From assembly GCA_947630805.1 (NCBI GenBank), contig CANRIV010000007.1, positions 45,679 through 109,678 of the forward strand: DNA of 64,000 nucleotides. The letters run 5' to 3'. Each line of letters opens with the position of its first letter. Within the stretch, counting starts at the first letter, position 1. The notes beneath the pieces are model-generated. The model was not told the origin of the DNA. It did no database searches and worked only from the letters and a program-made list of their open reading frames with translations. Below, piece by piece: positions 1-9,082 of this stretch. This DNA comes from an uncultured Lachnospiraceae bacterium (lineage in GTDB: Bacteria > Bacillota > Clostridia > Lachnospirales > Lachnospiraceae). A program made the position numbers and the translations under genes.

Positions 1-360
1 TTTTACTTTGTAAACGCCATCAAGAATTACGTAATCCACCGTAGTTGGCTCCTCCGTCGTAGGAGGCTCCGTGGTTGGCGGCTCTGTAGTCGGCTCCTGT
101 GTCGTTGGCTCTTCCGGGGTAGAAGTTTCATCTGTTGTCTCCGATGCTTCTATGTCAGTACTCGCAGTCTCTGACGTATGGTCTTTTGTGAGTTCCTCAG
201 AAACGTTCTCACCGGATACCGCTTCTGCTTCGATACCTGTTGCAGATATCGTCTTTCTTTCTGCTGCAGAAACAGAACTTTCCTGTCCTGACACTATTGT
301 TGTTATCAATAAAACGACAGCCAGCAGCATGGCTGTTTTTTTCATTCTGTTGTATCTCAT
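1..360 (-). CDS. Secreted Thr/Pro-rich surface protein, N-terminal part only
   Basis: The frame opens with ATG at 358-360 and stays open to the left edge, so only about 120 residues are visible. The start reads MRYNRMKKTAMLLAVVLLITT, a basic n-region and hydrophobic core typical of a Sec signal peptide. A Ser/Thr/Glu-rich stretch follows, then a low-complexity linker of repeated EPPTT/EEPTT units, then DYVILDGVYKVK at the edge. Such linkers usually space a signal peptide from an extracellular domain in Gram-positive surface proteins. The functional domain lies outside the window, so no activity can be assigned. The opposite strand is also open here, but its translation is only low-complexity Gly/Val/Ser. 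Confidence 0.75.
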   Translation of the reverse strand, partial: MRYNRMKKTAMLLAVVLLITTIVSGQESSVSAAERKTISATGIEAEAVSGENVSEELTKDHTSETASTDIEASETTDETSTPEEPTTQEPTTEPPTTEPPTTEEPTTVDYVILDGVYKVK

Positions 361-443
361 ATTATCACTCTTTCTGCATATATTATTTTGATTTCTGTCT
401 ATTATAAGAAAATACGTTGATATGAATGTGATAACTTCTCATT

Positions 444-1850
444 CTATTCTTTTCCATCCCAACAATATGTACAAAGTTTACACTTGTCAATGCCTACCGC
501 ATCCAGCATATCATCCAATCTATTGTATCGAAGTGAAGTGAAGTTTAACTCTTTCCGTATTTCTTCAATCATACGCTCATACTTTTCATTCTCCGGATCT
601 GCATATTCATGCAATACTTCATCCGTTACATTGCCATTTTCCAGTCTTTCTATCACACGTCGTGTAATTAAATCCAGTTCTGATGTGGACCTGGAAAAAT
701 TCAGATATTTGCAGCCATACAAAAGCGGCGGACATGCCGGCCTGATATGGACTTCCTTTGCGCCGCTCTGATATAAAAACTCTGTCGTTTCCCGCAGCTG
801 TGTTCCTCTCACAATCGAATCATCAATTAACAAAAGACTCTTATCTCGAATTAATTCCTCCACTGCCAATAGTTTCATTTTTGCTATCAAATCTCTTTTA
901 CTCTGAATCGTAGGCATAAAAGAACGCGGCCAGGTCGGCGTATATTTGATAAATGGTCTGGAGAACGGAATTCCTGAAGCATTCGCATAGCCCACCGCAT
1001 GTGCTGTACCGGAATCCGGAACGCCCGCCACAATATCTGCTTTCACATTATCTCTTTTTGCCATTTTTTCACCACAGGCATACCGCATTTTTTCTACATT
1101 CACACCTTCATACGAGCTTGCCGGATATCCATAATAAATCCACAAAAATGTGCAGATTTTCATCTCTTCGTTAGGATTTACCAATGTAACACAATTTTTT
1201 GGCGTCATTACGATAACTTCACCCGGTCCTAATTCCTTGTAATCTGCATACCCCAGATTCTTATATGCAAAGTTTTCAAACGACACGCAAAAAGAATTCT
1301 CTTTTCGCCCTATAACAATCGGTGTTCTTCCGTATTTATCACGGGCAGCATAAATTCCGGCATGATTCATCAGCAATATTGACATCGAGCCGTCGATTGC
1401 CTCCAAAGCATAAGATAATCCCTCAATCAGATTATCTTTCTGATTAATAATGGCTGCCACCAGTTCGGTCGCATTAATTTCACCACCGCTCATTTCCTGA
1501 AAATGCGCATGTCCCTTATCAAACATTTTTTGCGTCAATTCTTTTATATTATTAATCTTTCCTACTGTCGTCAGCGCATATGTACCGTGATGTGAGCGGA
1601 TAATCAAAGGCTGCGGCTCATAATCTGAAATACAGCCAATTCCGTAATTTCCTTTCATTTCGTGTACATCTTTGTCAAACTTTGTTCTAAAAGGCGCATT
1701 TTCAATATTATGAATGGCTCTGTTAAATCCATCTTCTCCATATACAGCCATTCCTCCCCGTCTTGTTCCTAAATGAGAATGATAGTCAATCCCAAAAAAC
1801 AAATCAAAAACACAATCCTCCTGTGAGGCTACTCCAAAAAAACCACCCAT
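444..1850 (-). CDS. Amidophosphoribosyltransferase (PurF) paralogue without the glutaminase cysteine
   Basis: This 468-residue protein has the PurF layout: an N-terminal Ntn glutamine-amidotransferase-like domain and a C-terminal phosphoribosyltransferase domain. The PRPP-binding signature LLLIDDSIVRGT is intact. Cysteines sit where Bacillus PurF binds its Fe-S cluster: KICTF, PACPPLLYG and a C-terminal CKLC. True PurF begins its mature chain with Cys (CGVFG), but here the start is MGGFFGVAS, so the nucleophile is Gly. The RYST and NGNL motifs of the glutaminase site are also not recognisable (GIGCISD, TTVGKINN). Family knowledge says PurF makes phosphoribosylamine for purine synthesis. I infer that this copy uses free ammonia, has another substrate, or is regulatory. 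AGAGG lies upstream at suitable spacing. Confidence 0.85.
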   Translation of the reverse strand: MGGFFGVASQEDCVFDLFFGIDYHSHLGTRRGGMAVYGEDGFNRAIHNIENAPFRTKFDKDVHEMKGNYGIGCISDYEPQPLIIRSHHGTYALTTVGKINNIKELTQKMFDKGHAHFQEMSGGEINATELVAAIINQKDNLIEGLSYALEAIDGSMSILLMNHAGIYAARDKYGRTPIVIGRKENSFCVSFENFAYKNLGYADYKELGPGEVIVMTPKNCVTLVNPNEEMKICTFLWIYYGYPASSYEGVNVEKMRYACGEKMAKRDNVKADIVAGVPDSGTAHAVGYANASGIPFSRPFIKYTPTWPRSFMPTIQSKRDLIAKMKLLAVEELIRDKSLLLIDDSIVRGTQLRETTEFLYQSGAKEVHIRPACPPLLYGCKYLNFSRSTSELDLITRRVIERLENGNVTDEVLHEYADPENEKYERMIEEIRKELNFTSLRYNRLDDMLDAVGIDKCKLCTYCWDGKE

Positions 1851-1931
1851 TCCTTTATCCTCTTTTTCTTAAATATTTATTTTACCGGTCTCCTGCAAAA
1901 TGTTTTATTCTGCTTTTATACCATACATATT

Positions 1932-1960
1932 ATCATAACGTTTTTTTCCATTATGAACAA
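1932..1960 (-). promoter_or_regulatory. Putative sigma-A promoter for the PurF paralogue
   Basis: On the minus strand a TTGTTC -35 (1955-1960) is followed after 17 bases by TATGAT (1932-1937), about 80 bases upstream of the ATG at 1850. The -10 box matches 5 of 6 consensus bases and the -35 is weaker. Confidence 0.4.
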
Positions 1961-2059
1961 TCTTTGATATCCGTTTTACTGATTTCCAATTTCTGGATAT
2001 TTTCTGCTCCGCCTGCTCATTCTGTTCTAAAAATATTTTTGTTACTGTCTGGTGTAAAA

Positions 2060-2590
2060 CTAATCATCCTCTTCGTTTTCTGCTGGTTTCCATGCTTTTC
2101 CAAACTGAATGTCTTTAAACAGTGCAGCAAGGCCTGTAATCTGCTTTAACCGGAGTATTTCATCCCGATCCATTCCCAGATGTTTGGATATCCACGCATC
2201 CGAACGTCCTAATTCATGCAGTTCTTTTACAATATTACTCATCAAGTCTACATCATGACTTCCTCGGGCACGATTGTGCCGTATCGTACTTGCCATTCTC
2301 TGATCGATTGACTTTTGAATAACGGAAACCGGCAGCATTCCCTTTTCCCTATCATAAATGTCATCATGTTCTTTCATGATGCGGTAACGGTGAAATCCAT
2401 CTACAATAATGTATTCGTCATTGTCCTTATCATAGTAGCAGACAATCGGCATTGTGTATCCATCCAGTTTAATGCTCTCATATAGCAATTTCATCTCCGG
2501 AGGAGCTACCGCATTCGGATTATATGTATTGGGCTTTATTTTTTCGATAGGAACTGCCACTACATTGTATACCGGACTTTTATACTCCAT
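2060..2590 (-). CDS. IbrB-like ParB/Srx-fold protein
   Basis: A 176-residue protein with a ParB/sulfiredoxin-type domain: VPIEKIKPNTYNPN, IVDGFHRYRI (the G-x-H-R motif) and SIDQRMASTIRHNRARGSH. A C-terminal helical part, HELGRSDAWISKHLGMDRDEI, resembles the ParB helix-turn-helix region. The preceding gene is a PAPS-reductase-like IbrA homologue whose 3' end overlaps this start by 11 bases, so the two are probably translationally coupled. In Escherichia coli IbrA and IbrB are known as activators of immunoglobulin-binding eib genes; their biochemistry is unclear. The partnership is the main support for the name. The role here is unknown. Confidence 0.8.
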   Translation of the reverse strand: MEYKSPVYNVVAVPIEKIKPNTYNPNAVAPPEMKLLYESIKLDGYTMPIVCYYDKDNDEYIIVDGFHRYRIMKEHDDIYDREKGMLPVSVIQKSIDQRMASTIRHNRARGSHDVDLMSNIVKELHELGRSDAWISKHLGMDRDEILRLKQITGLAALFKDIQFGKAWKPAENEEDD

Positions 2591-3911
2591 AATTCATTTC
2601 CTCCACACTCTTGTACTCTTTTCGAATTCTGTCAACTCTCTTTTGCTGTTCTCTAGTCAGACTAAACCCCATAAAACGACAATTATGGTCATTTTTTAAA
2701 ATACAGTAACACATTCTTTTCCAGCTTGGAATATCCTTTGTTGATTTGATATCATCCGTATTATCCGGGATTTTTCCTTCAAATACCACTCTTGACTTCT
2801 TATTTAATGTATAGTTTGAAACTCCATTTCTGCGTATATGATATCCTTTTTCAAGTAATTCCTGAATTGTTTCCTCTTCCAGTCCCCCTCCGGTATTATG
2901 CCAGAATTCAATCGATGAATTAAATTTCTTGGCATAGTTATTTCTAAGCCGAATGGGCAGCGTATCCAAAAGAAATAATGTATAAGATCTCCATGTGTGT
3001 CCCTCAGGCAACGTTACGTTTCGATATCCCATTGCTTTTGTTCTTCCGTAAATACTCGTAAAATTTGCCCCCTGAACTCTTCCTACTAATTTTACCCATA
3101 TGTTCGGATCAATGACCCGATAGAGATTTAGGGCATCTTTTGAATAATCATTGAAAGGAGACGCTACTCTCATCTGTGATATATGAAGTCCCGCTTTATA
3201 ATACAAATCATACAGGTGATTGTAGTCATAATCAAATATGTAATTGGCATGCCATACATCCTCAGAAGTCCAGTCAAACATTGGAGAGGCGCACCACATA
3301 TCTTTAAACTGTTTTCCAATCCAGCATTTCCCTTTATACCCATGTCTTTTATTTAAAAATCCGCTATATCTCTGCAGGGACTCATCTGCCCGCATGCCAA
3401 GCAGACACACAGTTTTTTTATTTCCGTGGGAAATCCGGTACCAGCGTCCAAACTGTTTTGCCAAATCTTCCTGGTGCATCCGATACCGGTAAGTAGTAAT
3501 CGGATTGTTATCCAGATTGATAACATACTCCTTATCCGGCATATCACGCACCCATACATCTTTTTTTCTATCATCCCACGGATACCAGTACATTTCATAA
3601 CTGCTGAGCGCTGTCCGTGTGGCCATAGGGAGACATACCCAATAAGGCTCTACTTCATCTTTTATTTTTTCAAACGTTCTTTCCACGTATTCTGTGGTCA
3701 TTGTATACTGTGCCTCAAAATCCTGATGAAAAACTCCCACCATTCTATCCGGATAATATTTTCTTTTAAAATCCAGCAGAATATTTAATAAGAGTCCGCT
3801 ATCTTTACCTCCTGAAAAAGATATATAGATATTGTCGAACTCTTCAAATATAAATCTCAATCTATCTGTTAATGCCTCATATACATTCTTGTCTAAGTAT
3901 TTTCGTATCAT
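2580..3911 (-). CDS. IbrA-like PAPS-reductase family protein (DUF3440 type)
   Basis: A 443-residue protein with the PP-loop SGGKDS at about residues 33-38, the ATP-pyrophosphatase signature of PAPS reductases and DndC-like sulfurtransfer enzymes. The long region after the catalytic domain (CASPMFDWTSEDVW, then a C-terminal third with several cysteines) fits the IbrA/DUF3440 family. I place the start at ATG 3909-3911 because AAAGGA precedes it and the SGGKDS domain begins directly after it; an upstream in-frame extension reads through the neighbouring terminator. It overlaps the IbrB-like gene by 11 bases. No sulfate-assimilation genes lie nearby, so ordinary PAPS reduction is unlikely. Confidence 0.82.
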   Translation of the reverse strand: MIRKYLDKNVYEALTDRLRFIFEEFDNIYISFSGGKDSGLLLNILLDFKRKYYPDRMVGVFHQDFEAQYTMTTEYVERTFEKIKDEVEPYWVCLPMATRTALSSYEMYWYPWDDRKKDVWVRDMPDKEYVINLDNNPITTYRYRMHQEDLAKQFGRWYRISHGNKKTVCLLGMRADESLQRYSGFLNKRHGYKGKCWIGKQFKDMWCASPMFDWTSEDVWHANYIFDYDYNHLYDLYYKAGLHISQMRVASPFNDYSKDALNLYRVIDPNIWVKLVGRVQGANFTSIYGRTKAMGYRNVTLPEGHTWRSYTLFLLDTLPIRLRNNYAKKFNSSIEFWHNTGGGLEEETIQELLEKGYHIRRNGVSNYTLNKKSRVVFEGKIPDNTDDIKSTKDIPSWKRMCYCILKNDHNCRFMGFSLTREQQKRVDRIRKEYKSVEEMNYGV

Positions 3912-3991
3912 ATTATTTTTCCTTTGTTTTTCATATTTCCAAATTTTTCCATAATTGTATGTAACTGTAAATAATTTAACACAAAACAAAT

Positions 3992-4039
3992 AAAAAAGGA
4001 AGTTTTTAAGGCAACAGGCTTTAAAAACTTCCTTTTTTA
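3992..4039 (-). terminator. Rho-independent terminator after rlmD
   Basis: A long A/T-rich inverted repeat, AAAAAAGGAAGTTTTTAA with its complement about 10 bases away, ends in a T run on the minus strand. It separates the methyltransferase gene from the ibrA-like gene and could work in both directions. Confidence 0.8.
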
Positions 4040-4060
4040 TAAGCATTTTTTACATTTCAT

Positions 4061-5491
4061 CTAATTCGCAAAATTATCTTTCGTCTTGAGATTTAAGTCA
4101 GAATCATTTCCACGGACCAGTAAGGCCACACATTCGACATGAACACTCTGTCCAAACATATCATAGGGAGTTATCTCCATCAGACTGTAACCATGTTCGT
4201 TCAGATGTCTGATGTCTCTGGCCAGCGTGGCGCTGTCACAACTCACATACACAATTCTTTTGGGGCTCATTGCAATCATAACATTTAATAAAACTTCATC
4301 ACAGCCTTTTCTCGGTGGGTCCACAACAATAACATCCGGCCGGCACTCCGGGCGCTGTGGATACCTCGCAAAATATTCCGGTACCACTTTTTCGGCGGCC
4401 CCTGTCATAAATTCTGCGTTTTCAATGTCGTTCATCGCTGCATTTTTTTTCGCATCTGCAATCGCCTCCGGTACAATCTCCACTCCAAGCACTTTCTTTG
4501 CCTTCTTTGCAAGAAAGAGAGAAATAGTGCCCGTTCCACAATACAAATCCCACACAGTTTCTTTTCCCGTAAGATTTGCATACTCCAGAGCCTTCTCATA
4601 AAGTCTTCGGGTCTGCTTCGGATTTACCTGAAAAAATGATAACGGTGAAATTCTAAATTTAATATCGCCTATATAGTCTTCAATATAGCCATTCCCGTAC
4701 AGAGAAATCACTCGATTTCCCAAAATCACATTGCTTTTCTCCGTATTGACATTCAGAGAAATGTCTTTCATGCCAGATATTTTCAGCAACTGTTCTATCA
4801 GGTTTTCTGCTTTTGGAAGTTTCTTACCGTTGATGACAATGCAGACCATAATCTGCCCCGTCTGGGCTCCCAAACGAATCAGTATATGTCTTACCAGACC
4901 TTCATGGGAGATTTCATCATAAGGCTCTATTCCATAAGTTTCCATAAATTTTTTTACGACCTGCAGTATCTCCCTGTTAATGTCTTTATTATTTTTCCAC
5001 ATTCCAAGCATACAGGTATCCGTTTCGATAATAGAATGTGTCCTCCCGGCATAAAATCCGCTGATAATTTTTCCCTCTTTATTTTTTCCGATTGGAAATT
5101 GCGCTTTGTTTCGGTAATAAAAAGGCTCTTCCATTCCGATAATCGAATTCATAACAAAATCAGTGATACCGGCAATCCGCTTAATATTATTGTAGACTTT
5201 TTCCTGTTTAAATTTCAACTGCTGCGCATACTGCATTGCCTGAAGCTGGCACCCTCCACAGCTTCTGGCAATCGGGCATGGCGGCTCTACGCGGTATTGG
5301 GATGGTTCAATCACTTTCATCAGCCGGGCATACCCATAACTTTTTTTTGCTTTTATCACTTTCACTTGTACCAAATCTCCAATGATTGTGTCTTTGACAA
5401 AAAAGGTATACCCTTCTGCTTTTCCTATCCCTTCCCCAGTTGCGCCCTGGTCTGTAATTTTTATTGTAACAATATCATTTTTTTTATACAT
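4061..5491 (-). CDS. rlmD: 23S rRNA (uracil-C5)-methyltransferase, RlmD/RlmCD type
   Basis: This 476-residue protein makes 5-methyluridine in 23S rRNA using S-adenosylmethionine. An N-terminal TRAM domain (about 1-60) precedes a [4Fe-4S] cluster pattern, C-x6-C-x2-C in CPIARSCGGC, with the fourth Cys in ETDTCMLG. The catalytic half shows SFFQVNP, the SAM motif DLYCGTGTISLFLAKKA, DPPRKGCDE and the nucleophile region YVSCDSATLARD. Length and motif order are normal for the TrmA/RumA family. Gram-positive members often modify both U747 and U1939, and the sequence cannot say which. It ends just before a strong terminator. Confidence 0.93.
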   Translation of the reverse strand: MYKKNDIVTIKITDQGATGEGIGKAEGYTFFVKDTIIGDLVQVKVIKAKKSYGYARLMKVIEPSQYRVEPPCPIARSCGGCQLQAMQYAQQLKFKQEKVYNNIKRIAGITDFVMNSIIGMEEPFYYRNKAQFPIGKNKEGKIISGFYAGRTHSIIETDTCMLGMWKNNKDINREILQVVKKFMETYGIEPYDEISHEGLVRHILIRLGAQTGQIMVCIVINGKKLPKAENLIEQLLKISGMKDISLNVNTEKSNVILGNRVISLYGNGYIEDYIGDIKFRISPLSFFQVNPKQTRRLYEKALEYANLTGKETVWDLYCGTGTISLFLAKKAKKVLGVEIVPEAIADAKKNAAMNDIENAEFMTGAAEKVVPEYFARYPQRPECRPDVIVVDPPRKGCDEVLLNVMIAMSPKRIVYVSCDSATLARDIRHLNEHGYSLMEITPYDMFGQSVHVECVALLVRGNDSDLNLKTKDNFAN

Positions 5492-5543
5492 TTCCGTTAA
5501 TCCATTTTATGTAAACTTGTTATTTTTTGTTATTCCACAACAT

Positions 5544-6515
5544 TTACAATTCCGGTATCGCCGTACTTTTGCTGGTTTTTCTCACATTGGTTTCCAGCAG
5601 TCTGCTGTATCCCAACCACTGGTCAGAGTTTTCCATATTTCCGCTGGTCAGTAATTCTTTCATGGTCTCCATCTTTGCATCTGTATTGTCCGCAAAACTA
5701 AGAGCAAGTGCTTCTATTAATGCCGGTCGTTTTGGAGAGCCAAACTCTAATGTCCCATGATGAGACAAAATGCAGTGCTTTAATTCATTTGCCTGTTTTG
5801 CCGGGAAATCCGGTATTGTACTTATAATCTTTCCTACCATTTCAGATCCCATAACAATATGACCTAACAGTTGTCCTGCATCCGTGTAATCATTTACCGG
5901 AAAGTCTGAAATTTCAAACACTTTTCCGATATCATGGCATATGGATGCCGTAATTAACAAATCTCTGTTTATCATCGGATATTGTGCAGCATAAAAATCA
6001 CACAGCTTTGTAACCGCCACTGTATGTTCCAGGAGTCCCCCAATAAAACCATGATGCACGCTTTTTGCTGCAGAATGTTTTTTAAATTTTTGGACAAACT
6101 CCGTGTTTTCCACAAAAAATCTGCAAAGCAGCTGCCAGTAATACGGATTTTTCACACTCTCTATAAACTGTAACAGTTCTTCCATTAACTGCTCTACATC
6201 TTTCTCCGTACATGGAAGATAATCGGATTCTTCTACACTTTCCCGGTCGATTTTTCTGGCGCGTTTAATGCTAAGCTGCAGTTGTCCGTTAAACATTGTT
6301 ACATCTCCGTGCACTTCCACATAATCCAACGGCTCAAAAGCATCAATTCCCATTGAGCCCGGCTCCCAGATTTTAGCGTCCAGCTGTCCGGTTTTGTCCT
6401 GTAAAATCACATTCTCATATTCTTTTCCTGTTTTTGTCATTGCAATATTTTTTTGTTTACAAAGATATATTTCCTGAATTTTTTCCCCTTCTCTGAGCGT
6501 TTCAATAAATTTCAT
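5544..6515 (-). CDS. yhaM: 3'-5' exoribonuclease of the YhaM family
   Basis: A 323-residue protein with an N-terminal OB-fold (ENVILQDKTGQLDAKIWEP, then VEVHGDVTMFNGQLQLSI) and a C-terminal HD domain (GGLLEHTVAV, CHDIGK, LSHHG). This is the exact layout of YhaM, a metal-dependent 3'-5' exoribonuclease involved in RNA and DNA turnover. I chose ATG 6515 because GGAGG lies about 12 bases upstream and the conserved FIETLREGE block starts there; the frame is open 20 codons further upstream. It is transcribed divergently from mutS2. Confidence 0.9.
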   Translation of the reverse strand: MKFIETLREGEKIQEIYLCKQKNIAMTKTGKEYENVILQDKTGQLDAKIWEPGSMGIDAFEPLDYVEVHGDVTMFNGQLQLSIKRARKIDRESVEESDYLPCTEKDVEQLMEELLQFIESVKNPYYWQLLCRFFVENTEFVQKFKKHSAAKSVHHGFIGGLLEHTVAVTKLCDFYAAQYPMINRDLLITASICHDIGKVFEISDFPVNDYTDAGQLLGHIVMGSEMVGKIISTIPDFPAKQANELKHCILSHHGTLEFGSPKRPALIEALALSFADNTDAKMETMKELLTSGNMENSDQWLGYSRLLETNVRKTSKSTAIPEL

Positions 6516-6563
6516 TTTGTGCTGTTTCCTCCGATTTTCAATGTTTTTCCCATACATTTTTTC

Positions 6564-6592
6564 TTTACCTTGCAACTATTATTTATTATAAT
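6564..6592 (+). promoter_or_regulatory. Putative sigma-A promoter for mutS2
   Basis: TTTACC (6564-6569), 17 bases, then a perfect TATAAT (6587-6592), about 40 bases upstream of the mutS2 start. Confidence 0.55.
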
Positions 6593-6631
6593 TGATAATG
6601 TATTTAAATACAAGAATTGGAGATTTTGGGA

Positions 6632-9001
6632 ATGAATGAAAAAGTGCTGAAAACACTTGAATTTGATAAAATAACAGAACTTTTGATGCAGGAAGCTTCT
6701 TCTCTTCCGGGGAAAAAATTATGTCAAAAATTAAAACCTTCCTGTGACCTGGAAGAAATTCATCGCAATCAGTCTGAAACCGCAGATGCTTTTTCCAGAA
6801 TTCTGCAAAAAGGAAGTATTTCTTTTTCCGGTATTCATGATATTACCGACTCCTTAAAACGTCTGGAACTTGGAAGTACACTGGGAAGCGATGAACTTCT
6901 GCGCATCAGCGCTCTGCTTAAAGTCGCCTTAAAAATAAAAGCCTTTTCCAGAAAGGAAGAAAATTCTCCGGAAGACAGCCTGGATGAATTATTTGATTCC
7001 ATTGAGCCTTTAAGTAATTTAAACAAAAATATTGAACGTTGTATTATTTCGGAAGATGAGATTGCTGATGAAGCTTCCTCCAATTTAAAACATATTCGCC
7101 GCCAGATAAAAATAACAAACGACCGCATACACAGTCATCTGAATTCACTGGTAAACGCACAAAGCATAAAAGGTTACCTGCAGGATTCTCTAATTACCAT
7201 GCGGGACGGCAGGTACTGTATTCCGGTCAGGCAGGAATACCGCGCAAATGTGGCGGGTATTATCCATGACCAGTCATCCAGCGGCTCCACACTTTTCATC
7301 GAGCCTTCTGCCGTTGTAGAATTTAATAATAAATTACGGGAACTAGCCATTCAGGAAGCCGATGAAATCCAGGTAATTCTTACCAACCTGAGTCTGGAGT
7401 GTTCCCAGTTTATTTCAGAGCTTGAAACAGACCTGAAAACGTTATCTTATCTGGATTTTGTTTTTGCAAAGGCATATCTTGCCAGAAAAATGAAAGGAAT
7501 CATGCCTTTATTTAATGACCGGAGACAAATTCACATAAAACAGGCGCGGCATCCTTTACTGGACGCAAAGAAAGTCGTTCCCATTGATATTACTCTGGGA
7601 AAGGATTTTACTTTGCTGATTGTGACCGGTCCTAATACCGGTGGAAAAACAGTGTCGCTGAAAACAGCCGGTCTTCTCACATTAATGGGGCAGGCCGGTC
7701 TGCACATTCCCGCAATGGAAGGAAGCCGTCTTGCGGTATTTCGTGAAGTTTTTGCAGACATTGGTGATGAACAGAGCATTGAACAGAGTCTCAGCACATT
7801 TTCTGCTCATATGGTAAATATTATTCATATTTTAAATGAGGCCGATGAAAATTCTCTTATTTTATTTGATGAACTCGGAGCCGGTACCGACCCGGTAGAA
7901 GGTGCCGCACTCGGCATTTCTATTTTGTCTTTTTTGAAAAACATCGGTGCACGGGTACTGGCAACGACACATTACAGTGAATTAAAACTTTTTGCACTTT
8001 CTACAGACAACGTGGAAAATGCCTGCTGTGAATTTGATGTGGAAACTTTAAGACCTACTTACCGTCTTTTAATTGGTATTCCGGGAAAAAGCAATGCCTT
8101 TGCCATTTCTGAAAAACTGGGCCTTCCGGCACATATTATTGCGGACGCCAAAACCCGGATTGATGCAGAAAATGAACAGTTTGAAGATATTATTTCTGAA
8201 CTGGAGCAACAAAAAATCCAGATGGAAAAAGACCGGCAGTCCATTACAGTTTATAAATCTCAGATTGAATCTTTAAAAAGAGATTATGAGATAAAAACGC
8301 AGAAACTTGAGGAAAAAAAGGATAAAATTCTTGAAAATGCACGGGAAGAAGCTGTTACTATTTTAAAAGAAGCTAAGAAAACTGCAGATGAAGCAATTAA
8401 AAATATTCATAAATATGGTAATTTAGGCAATGCAAAAGAATTAGAGAAATCAAGAAGTCTGGTGGGAAAAGGAATTAAGAAAAACCAGAGTATTTCCTCA
8501 ATCAAACAGCCACAGCAAAACAAACAGTATAAGCCTTCTGATTTTAAGCTCGGTACCGGCGTAAAAGTTTTGAGCATGAATCTGAACGGCACCGTTGCTT
8601 CTCTTCCGGATTCGGACGGAAAGCTGACTGTAAAAATGGGTATTTTAAATTCTAAAGTGCATATTAAGGACCTGGAAATTATTGATGAACCTGATATTAA
8701 GGCTCCCGGGCTTACGCGCGCAAGCAGCGGAAAAATAAAAATGGAAAAATCTTTGAATGTTAAAATGGAATTAAATTTGATTGGTAAAACGGTGGACGAA
8801 GCCTTGTTCCTGTTGGATAAATATTTGGATGACGCGTATCTTGCCCATCTGCCCCAAGTGTACATTATACATGGTAAAGGGACCGGAACGCTTCGCACTT
8901 CCATTCAGTCGCACCTGAAAAAATGCAGTTATGTCAAATCCTACAGAAATGGAGAGCATGGCGAAGGTGGCGCCGGCACTACCGTCGTAGTATTTCAATA
9001 A
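6632..9001 (+). CDS. mutS2: MutS2 ATPase/endonuclease
   Basis: A 789-residue protein. The MutS core and clamp region runs to about residue 300. The ATPase carries the Walker A TGPNTGGKT, Walker B LILFDELGAGTDP and signature EQSLSTFSAH. A long coiled coil spans about 510-620, and a C-terminal Smr domain has LNLIGKTVDEAL and IIHGKGTGTLR. The mismatch-recognition domain of MutS is absent, as usual for MutS2. The family suppresses homologous recombination and, in Bacillus, splits collided ribosomes. ATG 6632 is preferred because GGAG lies about 9 bases upstream; a TTG at 6617 is in frame but overlaps that site. Confidence 0.95.
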   Translation: MNEKVLKTLEFDKITELLMQEASSLPGKKLCQKLKPSCDLEEIHRNQSETADAFSRILQKGSISFSGIHDITDSLKRLELGSTLGSDELLRISALLKVALKIKAFSRKEENSPEDSLDELFDSIEPLSNLNKNIERCIISEDEIADEASSNLKHIRRQIKITNDRIHSHLNSLVNAQSIKGYLQDSLITMRDGRYCIPVRQEYRANVAGIIHDQSSSGSTLFIEPSAVVEFNNKLRELAIQEADEIQVILTNLSLECSQFISELETDLKTLSYLDFVFAKAYLARKMKGIMPLFNDRRQIHIKQARHPLLDAKKVVPIDITLGKDFTLLIVTGPNTGGKTVSLKTAGLLTLMGQAGLHIPAMEGSRLAVFREVFADIGDEQSIEQSLSTFSAHMVNIIHILNEADENSLILFDELGAGTDPVEGAALGISILSFLKNIGARVLATTHYSELKLFALSTDNVENACCEFDVETLRPTYRLLIGIPGKSNAFAISEKLGLPAHIIADAKTRIDAENEQFEDIISELEQQKIQMEKDRQSITVYKSQIESLKRDYEIKTQKLEEKKDKILENAREEAVTILKEAKKTADEAIKNIHKYGNLGNAKELEKSRSLVGKGIKKNQSISSIKQPQQNKQYKPSDFKLGTGVKVLSMNLNGTVASLPDSDGKLTVKMGILNSKVHIKDLEIIDEPDIKAPGLTRASSGKIKMEKSLNVKMELNLIGKTVDEALFLLDKYLDDAYLAHLPQVYIIHGKGTGTLRTSIQSHLKKCSYVKSYRNGEHGEGGAGTTVVVFQ

Positions 9002-9082
9002 CAAATTAATTTACAATTTCTTCTATTTTACTTCATATAGATTGTTTATGATAATAATATTACCATCGAAAGGAGAACAACA

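Noticed and set aside
71..391. Plus-strand frame rich in Gly, Val and Ser
   Set aside because: It is the antisense of the Thr/Pro-rich repeats of the minus-strand secreted protein, with no RBS and no recognisable domain.
3912..4046. Longer N-terminus of the IbrA-like protein
   Set aside because: The extension is translated from the terminator hairpin and an A/T-rich spacer; ATG 3911 has its own RBS.
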